DNA of 64,000 nt from an uncultured Fibrobacter sp. (GTDB taxonomy: Bacteria > Fibrobacterota > Fibrobacteria > Fibrobacterales > Fibrobacteraceae): contig CAKUTF010000009.1 in the NCBI GenBank assembly GCA_934691725.1, positions 16,924-80,923 of the forward strand, written 5' to 3'. Below the pieces are notes generated by a model that saw nothing but the letters and a program-made list of their open reading frames with translations, was not told where the DNA came from and made no database searches. The translations under genes and the position numbers were made by a program. This document shows positions 26,637-36,100 of this stretch, piece by piece. Each line of letters starts with the position of its first letter. The stretch's first letter is position 1.

Positions 26637-28136
26637 TTAGAAACTTTTTTGGTAGGATATATCCCAATCGACACCGGCCATTCCCCAAAAATCCACCCCG
26701 TTTTCGCCTGCGATGTGATCCAGATTACGGTATTTGCGGATTCCCCCGCCAAGGTGCGCCCGAAGCCCGCCAAAAAGGGATATCCGATAGGTAAAATCGG
26801 CGACATATTGCCGTTCCACGATTCCCGACAAGGTCCGCTTCGCCGAAAGCGCTTCGTCATAATCCATGTAAAGTTCCTTGTCTCCCTGTCTAAGCCAGGC
26901 GAATTCCGCATTCCATTCATGCCGTCCAAGCGTCCATCCAATCGTAAGCCACAGATCCTTCGCATCCGGGCCTCGGCGGTATCCGAGCGGATAATCCACA
27001 AAGAACATGTCCGCAAAATCCGGGTCCGACTGGGAACGATAGTTGGAGCGATACATACGGCGGCTAGAATACTTGAGAAGCGGAAGCCGTTCATTGCCTG
27101 CGGCGGGATCCGTGATGACCGCATCCAGGCGAATGTCAAAAGCCCCGAACCTTTCCGTCTCGACCGTCTGGCGGTAGCCGACCAGATGGCTCAGGATATT
27201 CCGCGTGGAATTTTTCCCGGTCTCCCCGACAGGGCTCTTGATGTCGTCGATTCCGAGCTGGTAATAAAAGTTCGATCCGCGAACCGGGCGAAATCCCAGT
27301 TCGAGCGTCGCATTTGCCTTCGTGTATCCCGTCGCGTAATTATCGTGCCAGAACATAAACGGGTTGACGGTACGAAACTCGATTTGCTTGCCCCCGACGA
27401 CAGACTGTTCAATTACATAGAACCAGACGCGCCCAAAATCCACGCCCAGACGGTGATAGACGAGCGTCTTGTACGGCTCCGCATAGACGCGGTTCCGCTG
27501 GTTGTCGATTTGCAAGTTCGCCTGTTTCCAGACTTCGGTCGATGAATCGACTTCCCCGCCAGGCTCGGACGGTGTACCGTGCAAATGCGAATTTAACGAG
27601 CTGATGAAAAAATCGTAGCGGAAAAATCCGGGTGAAAAATTCCAGAGAATCGCATCGTGATAGGGCGCGCCTCCCAGGGCAAGCGTGTTGGGCGAAGGTC
27701 CCATGTCCGGCTTGAAACGCCCCGCCTGGACAAATCCTACGCCATACTCCCACTTGGCAAAGCCCTTAATCGGGACGTTGATGTCGAGGTTGTCCGGCAA
27801 GTAAGTCGTATTCGTCGAAAGGCCATCCTCGTACCACGCTTCGATGTCCTTTCGGAGCGGCAGGTTGAAATAGACGGTGAAATTTCGGTAGCGCCCGCCG
27901 AGATACAGTTCGAGCATCGGATCGAGGGTTTCGTACTGGCGACCGGTCTCCAGCGGAATCTGCAGCCCGCGCCAATTTTTTCCATAGCGGTCGGTCGTGT
28001 CCGCGGCGAAAAAGCTCGCCTTGGGTCGTCCATAAAACCCGAGAGAAATCTTGGAGCCGACAAAGACGGACGTTTCCGAGAAAGCCAACGCGGAAAACAG
28101 GACAAGCGGGGAAATTACCGATTTTACAAGCCGCAC
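26637..28136 (-). CDS. Wzi-like capsule assembly outer-membrane protein
   Basis: A 499-residue protein with a signal peptide (residues 1-20, cleavage near ALAFSET) and a long run of alternating amphipathic strands ending in a terminal Phe, the outer-membrane barrel signature. Segments such as GVDFGRVWFYVIEQSVVGG and FMFWHDNYATGYTKAN agree with the capsule assembly Wzi family, which anchors capsule at the surface. The start is GTG (28136) and there is no clear ribosome-binding site. Its place at the end of the polysaccharide locus supports the call; another barrel family is possible. Confidence 0.7.
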   Translation of the reverse strand: MRLVKSVISPLVLFSALAFSETSVFVGSKISLGFYGRPKASFFAADTTDRYGKNWRGLQIPLETGRQYETLDPMLELYLGGRYRNFTVYFNLPLRKDIEAWYEDGLSTNTTYLPDNLDINVPIKGFAKWEYGVGFVQAGRFKPDMGPSPNTLALGGAPYHDAILWNFSPGFFRYDFFISSLNSHLHGTPSEPGGEVDSSTEVWKQANLQIDNQRNRVYAEPYKTLVYHRLGVDFGRVWFYVIEQSVVGGKQIEFRTVNPFMFWHDNYATGYTKANATLELGFRPVRGSNFYYQLGIDDIKSPVGETGKNSTRNILSHLVGYRQTVETERFGAFDIRLDAVITDPAAGNERLPLLKYSSRRMYRSNYRSQSDPDFADMFFVDYPLGYRRGPDAKDLWLTIGWTLGRHEWNAEFAWLRQGDKELYMDYDEALSAKRTLSGIVERQYVADFTYRISLFGGLRAHLGGGIRKYRNLDHIAGENGVDFWGMAGVDWDISYQKSF

Positions 28137-28199
28137 GATTTGTAAAATATAGACAGTTTTAGAAATGGGATATTCGTTGTTAGAGCTTAGCGGATAGTT

Positions 28200-28734
28200 G
28201 AGAGGAATCAGTGGTCAGTGGCTAGTGAGCAGTTAGAAATGAGTAATGAGTAATCAGGAATCAGGAGGCAAAACGGGAAGCGGGACACGGTGTGAGGGAT
28301 GAGAGTTGTTAGAACTTAGAGCTTAGATTTGCAGACGTCTATGTTCTGTATTCTGAAAGGTTAATGTCTGCTGTACTGAGCACTGACTTCTAACCACTGC
28401 ACACCATCCACTGAATTTAACGTCTGCACGCTGACCACTGTCCACTAAGCTTAGACGTCCACAGTTCTAAGCTCTAAGCTCTCTCAACTAAGCTCTGAAT
28501 AGCTCGACAAGCTCGCTAGCCTGTCATTATCGGACTTAGCTCGACAAGCTCGCTAACCTGTCAAATCCCTTATCTGAAAGGAGATTCCCGTGTCGGTGCA
28601 CGGGAATGACATCATCCCGCTTACCGCTTCCCAAAAGTCTAGATGTCCGCATTACTGGCCACTGCCCACTGAACCTAGACGTCTGCGGACTAGTCCCTAC
28701 TCCCTCATCCCTAATCCCTGAACATACCGCGAAT
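28200..28734. repeat. Composite intergenic repeat, copy 1
   Basis: About 535 bases without a gene, made of short recurring words. The left part is rich in GTCAGTGG, GAGTAATGAGTAATCAGGAATCAGG and AACGGGAAGCGGGACACGG. The right part holds their inverse type, such as CCACTG, TTCTAAGCTCTAAG and CTAATCCCTGAA. In the middle is the palindromic block ATTCCC-gtgtcggtgcac-GGGAAT (28583-28612). The block 28457-28500 recurs almost identically at 48444-48488. Confidence 0.8.
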
Positions 28735-29175
28735 CTAAGCTAAAACCATCTCCACATAAGGGAGTTCTTCAAATCCAGCCTTCCGATAAACATGAACAGC
28801 CGGAATGTTTTCCTTTTCGACTTCCAAGCGAAGCAGGCAATCGGGAAATTTTCCCTTGACAAATTGCAAGAAGCCGCTTCCGATTCCCGCACCGCGGAAC
28901 GAATCCTTCACGTAGATATCCTCGATCCAGACAGTTCGCTTTCCAAATTCCGTTGAATAGCCGAACGCAAGCATCGCATAGCCAGCGACTTCATCGCCTT
29001 TTTGCAAAATATAGCCCGATGCAAACGGAGAATCGTTCACGCATTCTTCCACATCCCGACGAAAAATTTCCTCGGATCCGTTTGTAAAAACCGCCGGCGA
29101 AGCGTAAAAAGTCCGCATCATCGAAACGACCTGTTCCATGTCATCGCGAACCATTTTTCGAATCTGAAGTGCCAT
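28735..29175 (-). CDS. GNAT acetyltransferase
   Basis: A 146-residue GNAT-fold protein that would move an acetyl group from acetyl-CoA to an unknown amine. The expected elements are present in order: the beta4 strand WIEDIYVKDSFRGAGIGSG with the acetyl-CoA loop R-G-A-G-I-G, then LRLEVEKENIPAVHVYRKAGF at the end (quoted in part). AGGAGA stands seven bases before the ATG at 29175. It is downstream of the phosphatase gene by 24 bases on the same strand. Confidence 0.85.
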   Translation of the reverse strand: MALQIRKMVRDDMEQVVSMMRTFYASPAVFTNGSEEIFRRDVEECVNDSPFASGYILQKGDEVAGYAMLAFGYSTEFGKRTVWIEDIYVKDSFRGAGIGSGFLQFVKGKFPDCLLRLEVEKENIPAVHVYRKAGFEELPYVEMVLA

Positions 29176-29199
29176 CTGAAATTCTCCTGGAAACGAGGA

Positions 29200-30114
29200 T
29201 TACACATAAATGAAATTTTTTTCATCGAGCTGCGGATTTCCATCAAAACGGTAAGCAGCCAAGATTCCGTTTCCATGGCAAGAGGCGACGCTGTAATCCA
29301 GGCAGCAGATGTTCGAGCGAAAAAGTTTTGGCAAGCCTTCGAGCCAATAATGTCCAAAAAAATCAGGCCGTTCCGATTCTCCGTAAAAATTCCTAGACAA
29401 AATTTCTTCGGGAATCCTTTGCGCCGGAATCTTTACTCCGGGCTGGAAAGCCAGATCGCGGAGCGTTTTTCCCCGAGGATTTTCCCACCACTTGATGCGC
29501 GCGCGAACCCGGCGGACGCCTTCGCTATCGTAATAGAAAGCTCCGTTTTCCAGATCTACTTCCGGTCCCTGGACGGTATCCGACACAGCCTTTCGAAGCT
29601 TTTCGCTTTGAAATATCCGAAAAAGGTTTTCCGGCGAACCAATCGTTTCGCAGCTTTCCTCGCGGAGGATTCGGATATTTTCACCGTCAAAGCAAGCATG
29701 CTGCGCGCGAAAATCCGGCATTTCCAGAAACAGGGGAAGCGTAAGGAACCACTTCAGCACATCGAAAAATTCGTCCTGGAAATTTTGGTAGGACTCGAGC
29801 GTTTTCGCATGGATCAGGATTTTATGGATGCTGTGATCCCGAAGGTAGCCTCCGGACGGATTTTTTTCCCAGAAGCACAGAGCGTTGAATTCGTGGTTTC
29901 CCAAGAGAGCCTTTGCCGCTCCGCACTCCACCATCCGCCGGACAATGTTTACAGTTCCGCGGACATCCGGACCGCGATCGATGTAATCCCCTAAAAAGAC
30001 CGCGGTATTTGCCGGATGCCGATAGGCTCCGTTACTTTGTACGTATCCCAGTTTCTTAAGCAGACATTCAAGCCTTTCCCGATGTCCGTGGATGTCGCCG
30101 ATAAAATCTATCAC
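29200..30114 (-). CDS. Metallophosphoesterase (ApaH/PP2A-like)
   Basis: A 304-residue calcineurin-like phosphoesterase. The dinuclear metal motifs are in order: GDIHGH near residue 7, GDYIDRGP near 42 and GNHE near 75, followed by FGHYWL as the C-terminal His motif. The family includes diadenosine tetraphosphatases and serine/threonine phosphatases; the substrate is not decided. The start is a GTG at 30114 whose last bases overlap the TGA of nudC (GTGA), so the longer open frame to 30297 is not used. Coupling to nudC suggests dinucleotide or cap-like substrate cleaning, which is inference. Confidence 0.85.
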   Translation of the reverse strand: MIDFIGDIHGHRERLECLLKKLGYVQSNGAYRHPANTAVFLGDYIDRGPDVRGTVNIVRRMVECGAAKALLGNHEFNALCFWEKNPSGGYLRDHSIHKILIHAKTLESYQNFQDEFFDVLKWFLTLPLFLEMPDFRAQHACFDGENIRILREESCETIGSPENLFRIFQSEKLRKAVSDTVQGPEVDLENGAFYYDSEGVRRVRARIKWWENPRGKTLRDLAFQPGVKIPAQRIPEEILSRNFYGESERPDFFGHYWLEGLPKLFRSNICCLDYSVASCHGNGILAAYRFDGNPQLDEKNFIYV

Positions 30115-30947
30115 AGCGTTCCTTCCTTGAAACGCCTGATCATCACGCCGGATACGCTGAGACGCCCCGTATATTCGCCGATTTCTTCGCGAGGGACCCA
30201 TTTCGCAAAGGAAAGTTCCGACTCCTGTACGGTGATTTTCGGAGAGCCGGAAAGCTTCGCCGTAAAACCTGCGATAAGAGAGTCGGAAAACGGCCACGGT
30301 TCGCTAGCGACATAGCGGATGTCCTGGATCGAAATTCCCGCTTCTTCCCGGACTTCCCGCATAACGGCCTGTTCTAGCGACTCCCCGATATCCACGAATC
30401 CGGAAATCAGGTAAGGTTTCGGATCGGGATTGTTCAGGTTGTGCGCCATCAAAAGTTTATTTTCCCACGTGACAGACACGATGACCACCGGGCAGATTTT
30501 CGGATAGACCGTCGCACCGCAACGCTTGCAGACAAACGCCCGCTCGTCCGGTTTTCGCTGCATCGGGTTTCCGCAGTGCCCGCAGAAACGGTTCGCCTGT
30601 TCCCAGCGAGAAATGTGAGCCGCTACCGCACCGCCGAACGCGAGCGAAAGTTCAGGCATCGTCCTAAAAAAGCGGTTTCCCACGAATTCGAATTCGGAAG
30701 AACCGAGCGCATAATTCGCATCTGCCGAAAAGAAAGCCCGATCGTCAATGGAAAAGAGATAGTGTAATGACGCAGAAATTTTCGAGCAGACTTTTTCCGC
30801 ATCCGTTACGGTCGGGATGCAAAAGGAGGATTCTTTTTTTTTCAGCAGGGGGCGAGCGTTTTCCGTATAGATTACAAAATCAGACGGTTTCGGTTTCTGG
30901 ATCCGGAATTCATTGTGCATCACATGCGGGGCGATTTCATACATCAT
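30111..30947 (-). CDS. nudC: NAD+ diphosphatase NudC
   Basis: A 278-residue Nudix hydrolase with the NudC plan: an N-terminal domain, a zinc ribbon (CGHCG and CKRCG, residues about 140-160), then the Nudix box GFVDIGESLEQAVMREVREEAGI (in part) and the NudC-specific SEPWPFSDSLIAGF. It cleaves NAD(H) to NMN and AMP and, in known homologues, removes NAD caps from RNA. Start and stop overlap the neighbouring genes by four bases each, so it is in one operon with the CNNM/CBS and phosphatase genes. Confidence 0.93.
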   Translation of the reverse strand: MMYEIAPHVMHNEFRIQKPKPSDFVIYTENARPLLKKKESSFCIPTVTDAEKVCSKISASLHYLFSIDDRAFFSADANYALGSSEFEFVGNRFFRTMPELSLAFGGAVAAHISRWEQANRFCGHCGNPMQRKPDERAFVCKRCGATVYPKICPVVIVSVTWENKLLMAHNLNNPDPKPYLISGFVDIGESLEQAVMREVREEAGISIQDIRYVASEPWPFSDSLIAGFTAKLSGSPKITVQESELSFAKWVPREEIGEYTGRLSVSGVMIRRFKEGTL

Positions 30948-32014
30948 ACGCGAAAGTTCTCCCGCTTGTGATCCTTGAGGAATGCTAGCGCACGACTTTT
31001 GCGGCGAGCGTGTTCCTGTAAATCGACAGCGACATCGAACTCATCGACGATTTCCCTTCCGAGAATTTCTTCGAGAACATCTTCGAGAGAAACCAGGCCC
31101 GCGATGCATCCGTATTCATCGACGACCGCGACAATATGCCCGCGCTGTTTCAAGAAGCGGAGAAGCAGCTTGTCTAGCGAGAGACTGTCCGGGACAAACT
31201 GGATCGGGCGCATCAGTTTTTTCAAAGGCACATCGCGCTTCCCTTCGGCGACCAGGTTATAGACATCGCGGCGAAGAATCAACCCGACCCACTTTTCCCT
31301 GTCCGCAGGATCGTAGAGCGGGATTCGGGAAAAAGGCCAGTTGGGATTTTTATCCAGTTCCGCGCCGATCGTACTATCGAGAGGAAGCGTAAACGCGACC
31401 TGCCGCGGTGTCATGATTTTTCGGGCAGAAACCGACTTCAAGGAAAGGATGTTCTTGATAACAGCGGCCTGCTGCCTGTCGAGAACTTCATCGCGAAGCC
31501 CCAGATTGACCAGGCTGTTGATGTCCTCGACGCTTACTTCCGGTTCTTCGTCGCTGCTTTTTGTCCAACGCTTCGTGATAAACAGACAAAGCTTGATAAG
31601 TCCCGTATAGCTCAGGAAAATCGTGATGTAGTACATCGGAACGGCGCAGATCGGGCCGACGCGCTTCGCTTGCTTGACACCGATTGTCTTCGGCGTAATC
31701 TCCCCGAAAAGGAGAATCAGGATGGACATCGCAATCGGGAGAATCACCTGGACGGTCATGCTGAAATGCGCCACGGCAAACGACGTCGCCAGATAGACAC
31801 CGAGCGTGTTGGCGACCGTGTTGAAAATCAGGACAGATGCGATGTAGCGATCGATGTTGTTCTTGACATGCGCAATATAGCGTGCCGTAAACGCGCCCTT
31901 CTTCGCAAGAGCTTCCACCGAAGAAACAGGAAAGCTGTAAAAGGCCGCCTCGGTAAAGGAGCAGAAAGCGGAACAGGAAAGGCAAAAGATTGTGGCAAAA
32001 AGCGTGAGCAGCAT
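30944..32014 (-). CDS. CNNM/CBS domain membrane protein (CorC/HlyC-like)
   Basis: A 356-residue protein with an N-terminal DUF21/CNNM membrane domain of three to four helices (start LLTLFATIFCLSCSAFCSFTEAA in part, about 1-150) and a CBS pair in the cytoplasmic part (ARKIMTPRQVAFTLP and GHIVAVVDEYGCIAGLVSLEDVLEEILG, quoted in part). The CorC_HlyC domain that often follows is absent. Homologues move or regulate divalent cations such as Mg or Co. It heads a tightly overlapping operon. Confidence 0.85.
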   Translation of the reverse strand: MLLTLFATIFCLSCSAFCSFTEAAFYSFPVSSVEALAKKGAFTARYIAHVKNNIDRYIASVLIFNTVANTLGVYLATSFAVAHFSMTVQVILPIAMSILILLFGEITPKTIGVKQAKRVGPICAVPMYYITIFLSYTGLIKLCLFITKRWTKSSDEEPEVSVEDINSLVNLGLRDEVLDRQQAAVIKNILSLKSVSARKIMTPRQVAFTLPLDSTIGAELDKNPNWPFSRIPLYDPADREKWVGLILRRDVYNLVAEGKRDVPLKKLMRPIQFVPDSLSLDKLLLRFLKQRGHIVAVVDEYGCIAGLVSLEDVLEEILGREIVDEFDVAVDLQEHARRKSRALAFLKDHKRENFRV

Positions 32015-32019
32015 ATTTT

Positions 32020-32072
32020 AAAAGTAGGAATTAGGATTCAGGAGGCAGGAACCAGAAATCAGAAAATCAGGT
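32020..32072. repeat. Fragment of composite intergenic repeat
   Basis: A short stretch (aggaattaggattcaggagg onward) carrying the same words as the left part of the 28.2 kb repeat, in the 67-base gap between lpxB and the CNNM gene. It seems to be a small remnant of the family. Confidence 0.55.
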
Positions 32073-32081
32073 TTGAAAAGG

Positions 32082-33110
32082 CTACGAACTTTGCGCATCG
32101 AATATCCGAATGACATCCGATGCATGGCTTTCAGAGTCCGCAATCGAACATTTCACAAGTTCGCACAAGGCCGGAGCTTTCCCGCAAAGATTCCTTTCGA
32201 TATTCGGAATCGTCAGGAATTCCATGCGGAGAAAAATCTTTCCGAGAATATATGTCAGCGGATCGATTCGGGATGCCGCAATGCAAAAAGCATTCGCCTT
32301 GAACGCTTCCACGATTGCACTCCCGGGACCCGCCACGACAAGCCTTGCCCGATTCAACAAGGAAAAACGGTCGAAGGAATTTTCCGGTGAAGGAATTACC
32401 GAAAAACCGAGAGACAAACTTTGCCGTAAAAATTTTTCGGTACAGTCCCTGGAAGCGACAAACTTTACCGCCAGGTTTCTTTCTTTTAATTTGTACGCAA
32501 TCTTCTGGTAGAGTTTTAAATTTCGACGAATCTGGGACATACGACTTCCCGGATAGAGAAGCGCAATGTTTTCCTTCGGCAAGGGCGAAGCGTTCTTCAA
32601 AAACGAATCAAAAGGATGCGGAATTTTCCGAACAGATAAGCCATATTTTCGGTAAGCGTTGCATTCCACATCGAACATCGCACGGATTTCCACGTTCAAG
32701 CGAGCCTCCGGCGTCAAAAACTTTCGGACTCTTTTGGGTTTCCAGGCCCAAATCTGCGGAGGCTCCACATAGATAACGCGCTTGTCGAGTTTGAGCGCAA
32801 GCTTCATCAATTTGAGATTAAATCCCGGATAATCGATCGCGACGAGCCCCTGGCATTTTTTTTCACGCAATAAACCGCTGAGCGTCAAAAAATGACGTTT
32901 CAATTTTTTCAAATGGAAAAGGACATCGGCAAATCCGTTCACGGGCAAATCGTCAAACGGGAGAACCTGTTTCAGGCCAGCCTTTTGCATCCGAAAGCCG
33001 CCGGAACCAATCGCCTCCAAGCCTTTCCCGGCAAATTCCCGAACTACGGATTCGCCCAGAATATCTCCCGAATCTTCACCTGCGCAAAACAGCCAAAAAG
33101 GTCTGTCCAA
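32082..33110 (-). CDS. lpxB: Lipid-A-disaccharide synthase
   Basis: About 342 residues, close to the usual length for LpxB, which joins UDP-2,3-diacylglucosamine and lipid X to form the lipid A disaccharide at the inner membrane. Motifs: FCAGEDSGDILG at the N terminus, AIDYPGFNLKL, YVEPPQIWAWKP, LLYPGSR and AGPGSAIVEAF. No ATG is near the expected N terminus; I chose the TTG at 33110, which has AAGG seven bases upstream. A TTG at 33116 (TTGA overlap with the dnaE stop) is the alternative. Its presence supports an LPS-type outer membrane. Confidence 0.88.
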   Translation of the reverse strand: MDRPFWLFCAGEDSGDILGESVVREFAGKGLEAIGSGGFRMQKAGLKQVLPFDDLPVNGFADVLFHLKKLKRHFLTLSGLLREKKCQGLVAIDYPGFNLKLMKLALKLDKRVIYVEPPQIWAWKPKRVRKFLTPEARLNVEIRAMFDVECNAYRKYGLSVRKIPHPFDSFLKNASPLPKENIALLYPGSRMSQIRRNLKLYQKIAYKLKERNLAVKFVASRDCTEKFLRQSLSLGFSVIPSPENSFDRFSLLNRARLVVAGPGSAIVEAFKANAFCIAASRIDPLTYILGKIFLRMEFLTIPNIERNLCGKAPALCELVKCSIADSESHASDVIRIFDAQSS

Positions 33111-33112
33111 AA

Positions 33113-36100
33113 TCAAGCCTTGACTTTTGCCGAGACCCAGACGTTCGCCGCCCCGAATTCCTTCTGCAGCCATTCGAAGATGTCCGGGGTGTAAGCGATT
33201 TTGATGACCTGCGCCCGAAGCGTGTGCACGTGCCCTGAAAGCGTTTCCACGTGAAAGACTACTTCCGCGGTATGTTCTCCGGGAAGAGCCTGCGCCATTT
33301 CAAGCCGTTCAAGAATCGCATTCATGCGTTCTTCGACAAGCTCCATCGACGATACGGTTACGTGGATAAAGTTCACAAGACGCGCCCGGACTTCATCCAT
33401 GGAAAAAGCCTTATCGACGATGATCTGCAACTTCGACGGATCCTGGTTTTGCGGCGTGAGCTTCCCGCGGACGATGACGCGGTCGTCTTCGCCAAAATGG
33501 TCGCGGCAACGTTCCCACGAATCCGGCGGGAAAAAGATGGAAATCTCCCCTTGAAAATCCTGCAGCATCCCGGAACCCATCGTTTTCGTCTCGTCCTTTT
33601 TGCTCTGGAACGATCGAAGGCCCGTGATGATTCCCCCGACGCAGACTATCGACTTCGGATTTTTGGCAACGATTTCTTCGAGTTCGCTTTCCGCAAGGCT
33701 GTTCGTGGTGAAACCGCGGAGTTCCGGTCGGCATTCGTCGAGAGGATGTGCCGAAAGATACAACCCGAGAACATCGCGTTCCTTGTTCAGAAGTTCCATC
33801 AATCCCCACGGTTGCGCTTCTTCATAGGTTTCATCCATCCGGACTTCGGGCTTTTCTTCTCCTCCCATCAAATCGAACAGCGAAGTCTGACCGGCATCCT
33901 GTTCCCTGCGGTGACGGTTCGCCACGTCAATCGCCTTTTCGACGCTCGCCATGAGCGTTGGCCTGTTAGGCGTCGTCGGAGACATCTTGTCGAAAGCTCC
34001 CGCCATCACAAGGCTTTCGAGAGCCTTTCGATTTAACGGAGGACGCTTTTCCGGTTGCGCGGTCTGGTAATCGCCGACGCGTTTGCAGAGGTCGAAGAGA
34101 GTCTTGTAAGGGCCATGGGCTTCGCGTTCCGCAACGACATCTTCGATTACGGGAAGCCCGACATTCCGGATGCCCGCGAGACCGTAAAGAATCTGCCCGT
34201 TCCTGTTCGCCGAAAAAACGCCGAGAGACGTGTTGATATCCGGCGGAAGCACTTCGATTCCCATTCGCTTGCATTCCTGGACAATCGTTACGATATCCTC
34301 CGTCTTTCCCATCTTGGACGTCATCGAAGCGGCCATGTATTCCGGTCCGAAATGAGTCTTCAGGTAAGCGGTCTGGTAAGCGACGTAGGCGTATGCCGCC
34401 GCATGGCTCTTGTTGAAAGCGTATCCGCAGAACGGAAGCACGGCATCCCAAACCTTTTGGATCATCGCCTTGTCGTAGCCGCACGAGACGCACTTTTCCT
34501 TGAATTCCGGTTCGAGCTTCGCCATCTTTTCCGGCATCTTCTTCGCCATGATTCTTCGGATATTGTCTGCGCCGCCGAGCGTGTACCCGCCGAGGATTTG
34601 CGCGAGCTGCATCACCTGTTCCTGATAGACGATAACGCCGTAGGTTTCCCCGAGGACAGGCTCTAAGTCCTTGTGGTAGCAGTCGATTTTTTCCGTGCCG
34701 AGCTTTCGCGCGATAAAATGAGGAATCTGTTCGATAGGTCCCGGACGGTAAAGCGCGTTCATTGCGATGAGGTCGCTGATTCGGGAAGGTTTCAGCTCGC
34801 GCAGATACTTCTGCATTCCCGGGGATTCAAACTGGAAAACCGCCGTCGTCATTCCCTTGCTGAGAAGCGCGAACGTTTCCTTGTCGTCCGTCGGAACCTT
34901 GTCCATGTCCACTTCGATGCCATGCGTTTTCTTCACCATGTTCACCGTGTCCTGGATGATGGACAAGTTGATAAGACCGAGAAAGTCCATCTTGAGCAGC
35001 CCGATCGTTTCGGAATAATGCTTGTCGTACATCACGACAGGCGTGTCCGCGGGAGCCGCCCGGTAAAGAGGAGCCAAGTTGTAAATCGGAGTAGGCGTAA
35101 TCACGACGCCGCAAGCGTGCACGCCGGTCTGGCGCGGAAGATCTTCCAACCGAAGCGCGATTTTCCACAGTTCTTCGTAGGATTTGCGACTTTCGATGAG
35201 CGCATGAAGCGGAGCCGGATCGTAATCCGGGGCGACGGGCGCACCTTTTTTCGTCTTGCCCGTCCACGCCTCGGTGAGGCTGAAATTCAGGACCCGCTGC
35301 GGAAAAAGCTTGATAATCGCACCCGCTTCGCGATGGTCGATGCCTAGCACCCGGGCGACATCCTTGATGACCGCTTTGGATTTCAGCATTCCATAGGTGA
35401 TGATCTGGCCGACGCAATCCGCCCCGTATTTTCCCGTCACATAGTCGATGACGCGCCCACGGTCCCTATCCGCAATGTCCGTATCGATATCCGGCATGGA
35501 AACGCGTTCCGGATTGAGGAAACGTTCAAAGAGCAGCCCAAACTTGAGCGGGTCGATGTTCGTGATACCGATGATGTAGGTTACGATGGAGCCCGCAGCG
35601 GATCCGCGCCCCGGTCCTACGGGAATCCCATGCTCCCTGGACCAGTTGATGAAATCCCACACGATGAGCAGGTAACCGGCGACGTTCATGTTGCGGATAC
35701 AGTTCAGCTCCTTATAGACGCGGTCGCTCACTTCCGTCCCGTGCAGCGGATACAGAAGCTTCTCGTCGGGAAAGCGACGTTCCAGACGTTTTCGGCAAAG
35801 ATGTATCAGGTAGGCGTCGGCGTCTCCGCCTTTCCGGCAAAGCTTATCGCGCTCCATAATTTTTTCTACCGCTTCCCTGTCTTCGCCGGTAAAGGATTCG
35901 ATCGCCTTGTCTTCGTGCTTTTTCAGGTATTCCTTCGCGGCCTTTTCAAACGCCCCGGGATATTCCTTGGCAAATTCCTCGTCCATCACCCGGTAGATTT
36001 CACGGTATTCCTCGGACTCCAAGAACTCTTTCGGAATCTGGTAACGCGGCCAGAAGTCATCGCCGATTCCCGTCTTCACCTCGAAGTGGCAACGCGCAGC

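Noticed and set aside
28200..28734. Possible CRISPR array
   Set aside because: The recurring words are not evenly spaced, differ in orientation and order, and have no constant repeat-spacer structure; no cas genes are present.
30114..30297. Longer N terminus of the metallophosphoesterase
   Set aside because: The extension lies in the nudC gene, and the GTG at 30114 directly precedes the first metal motif and overlaps the nudC stop.
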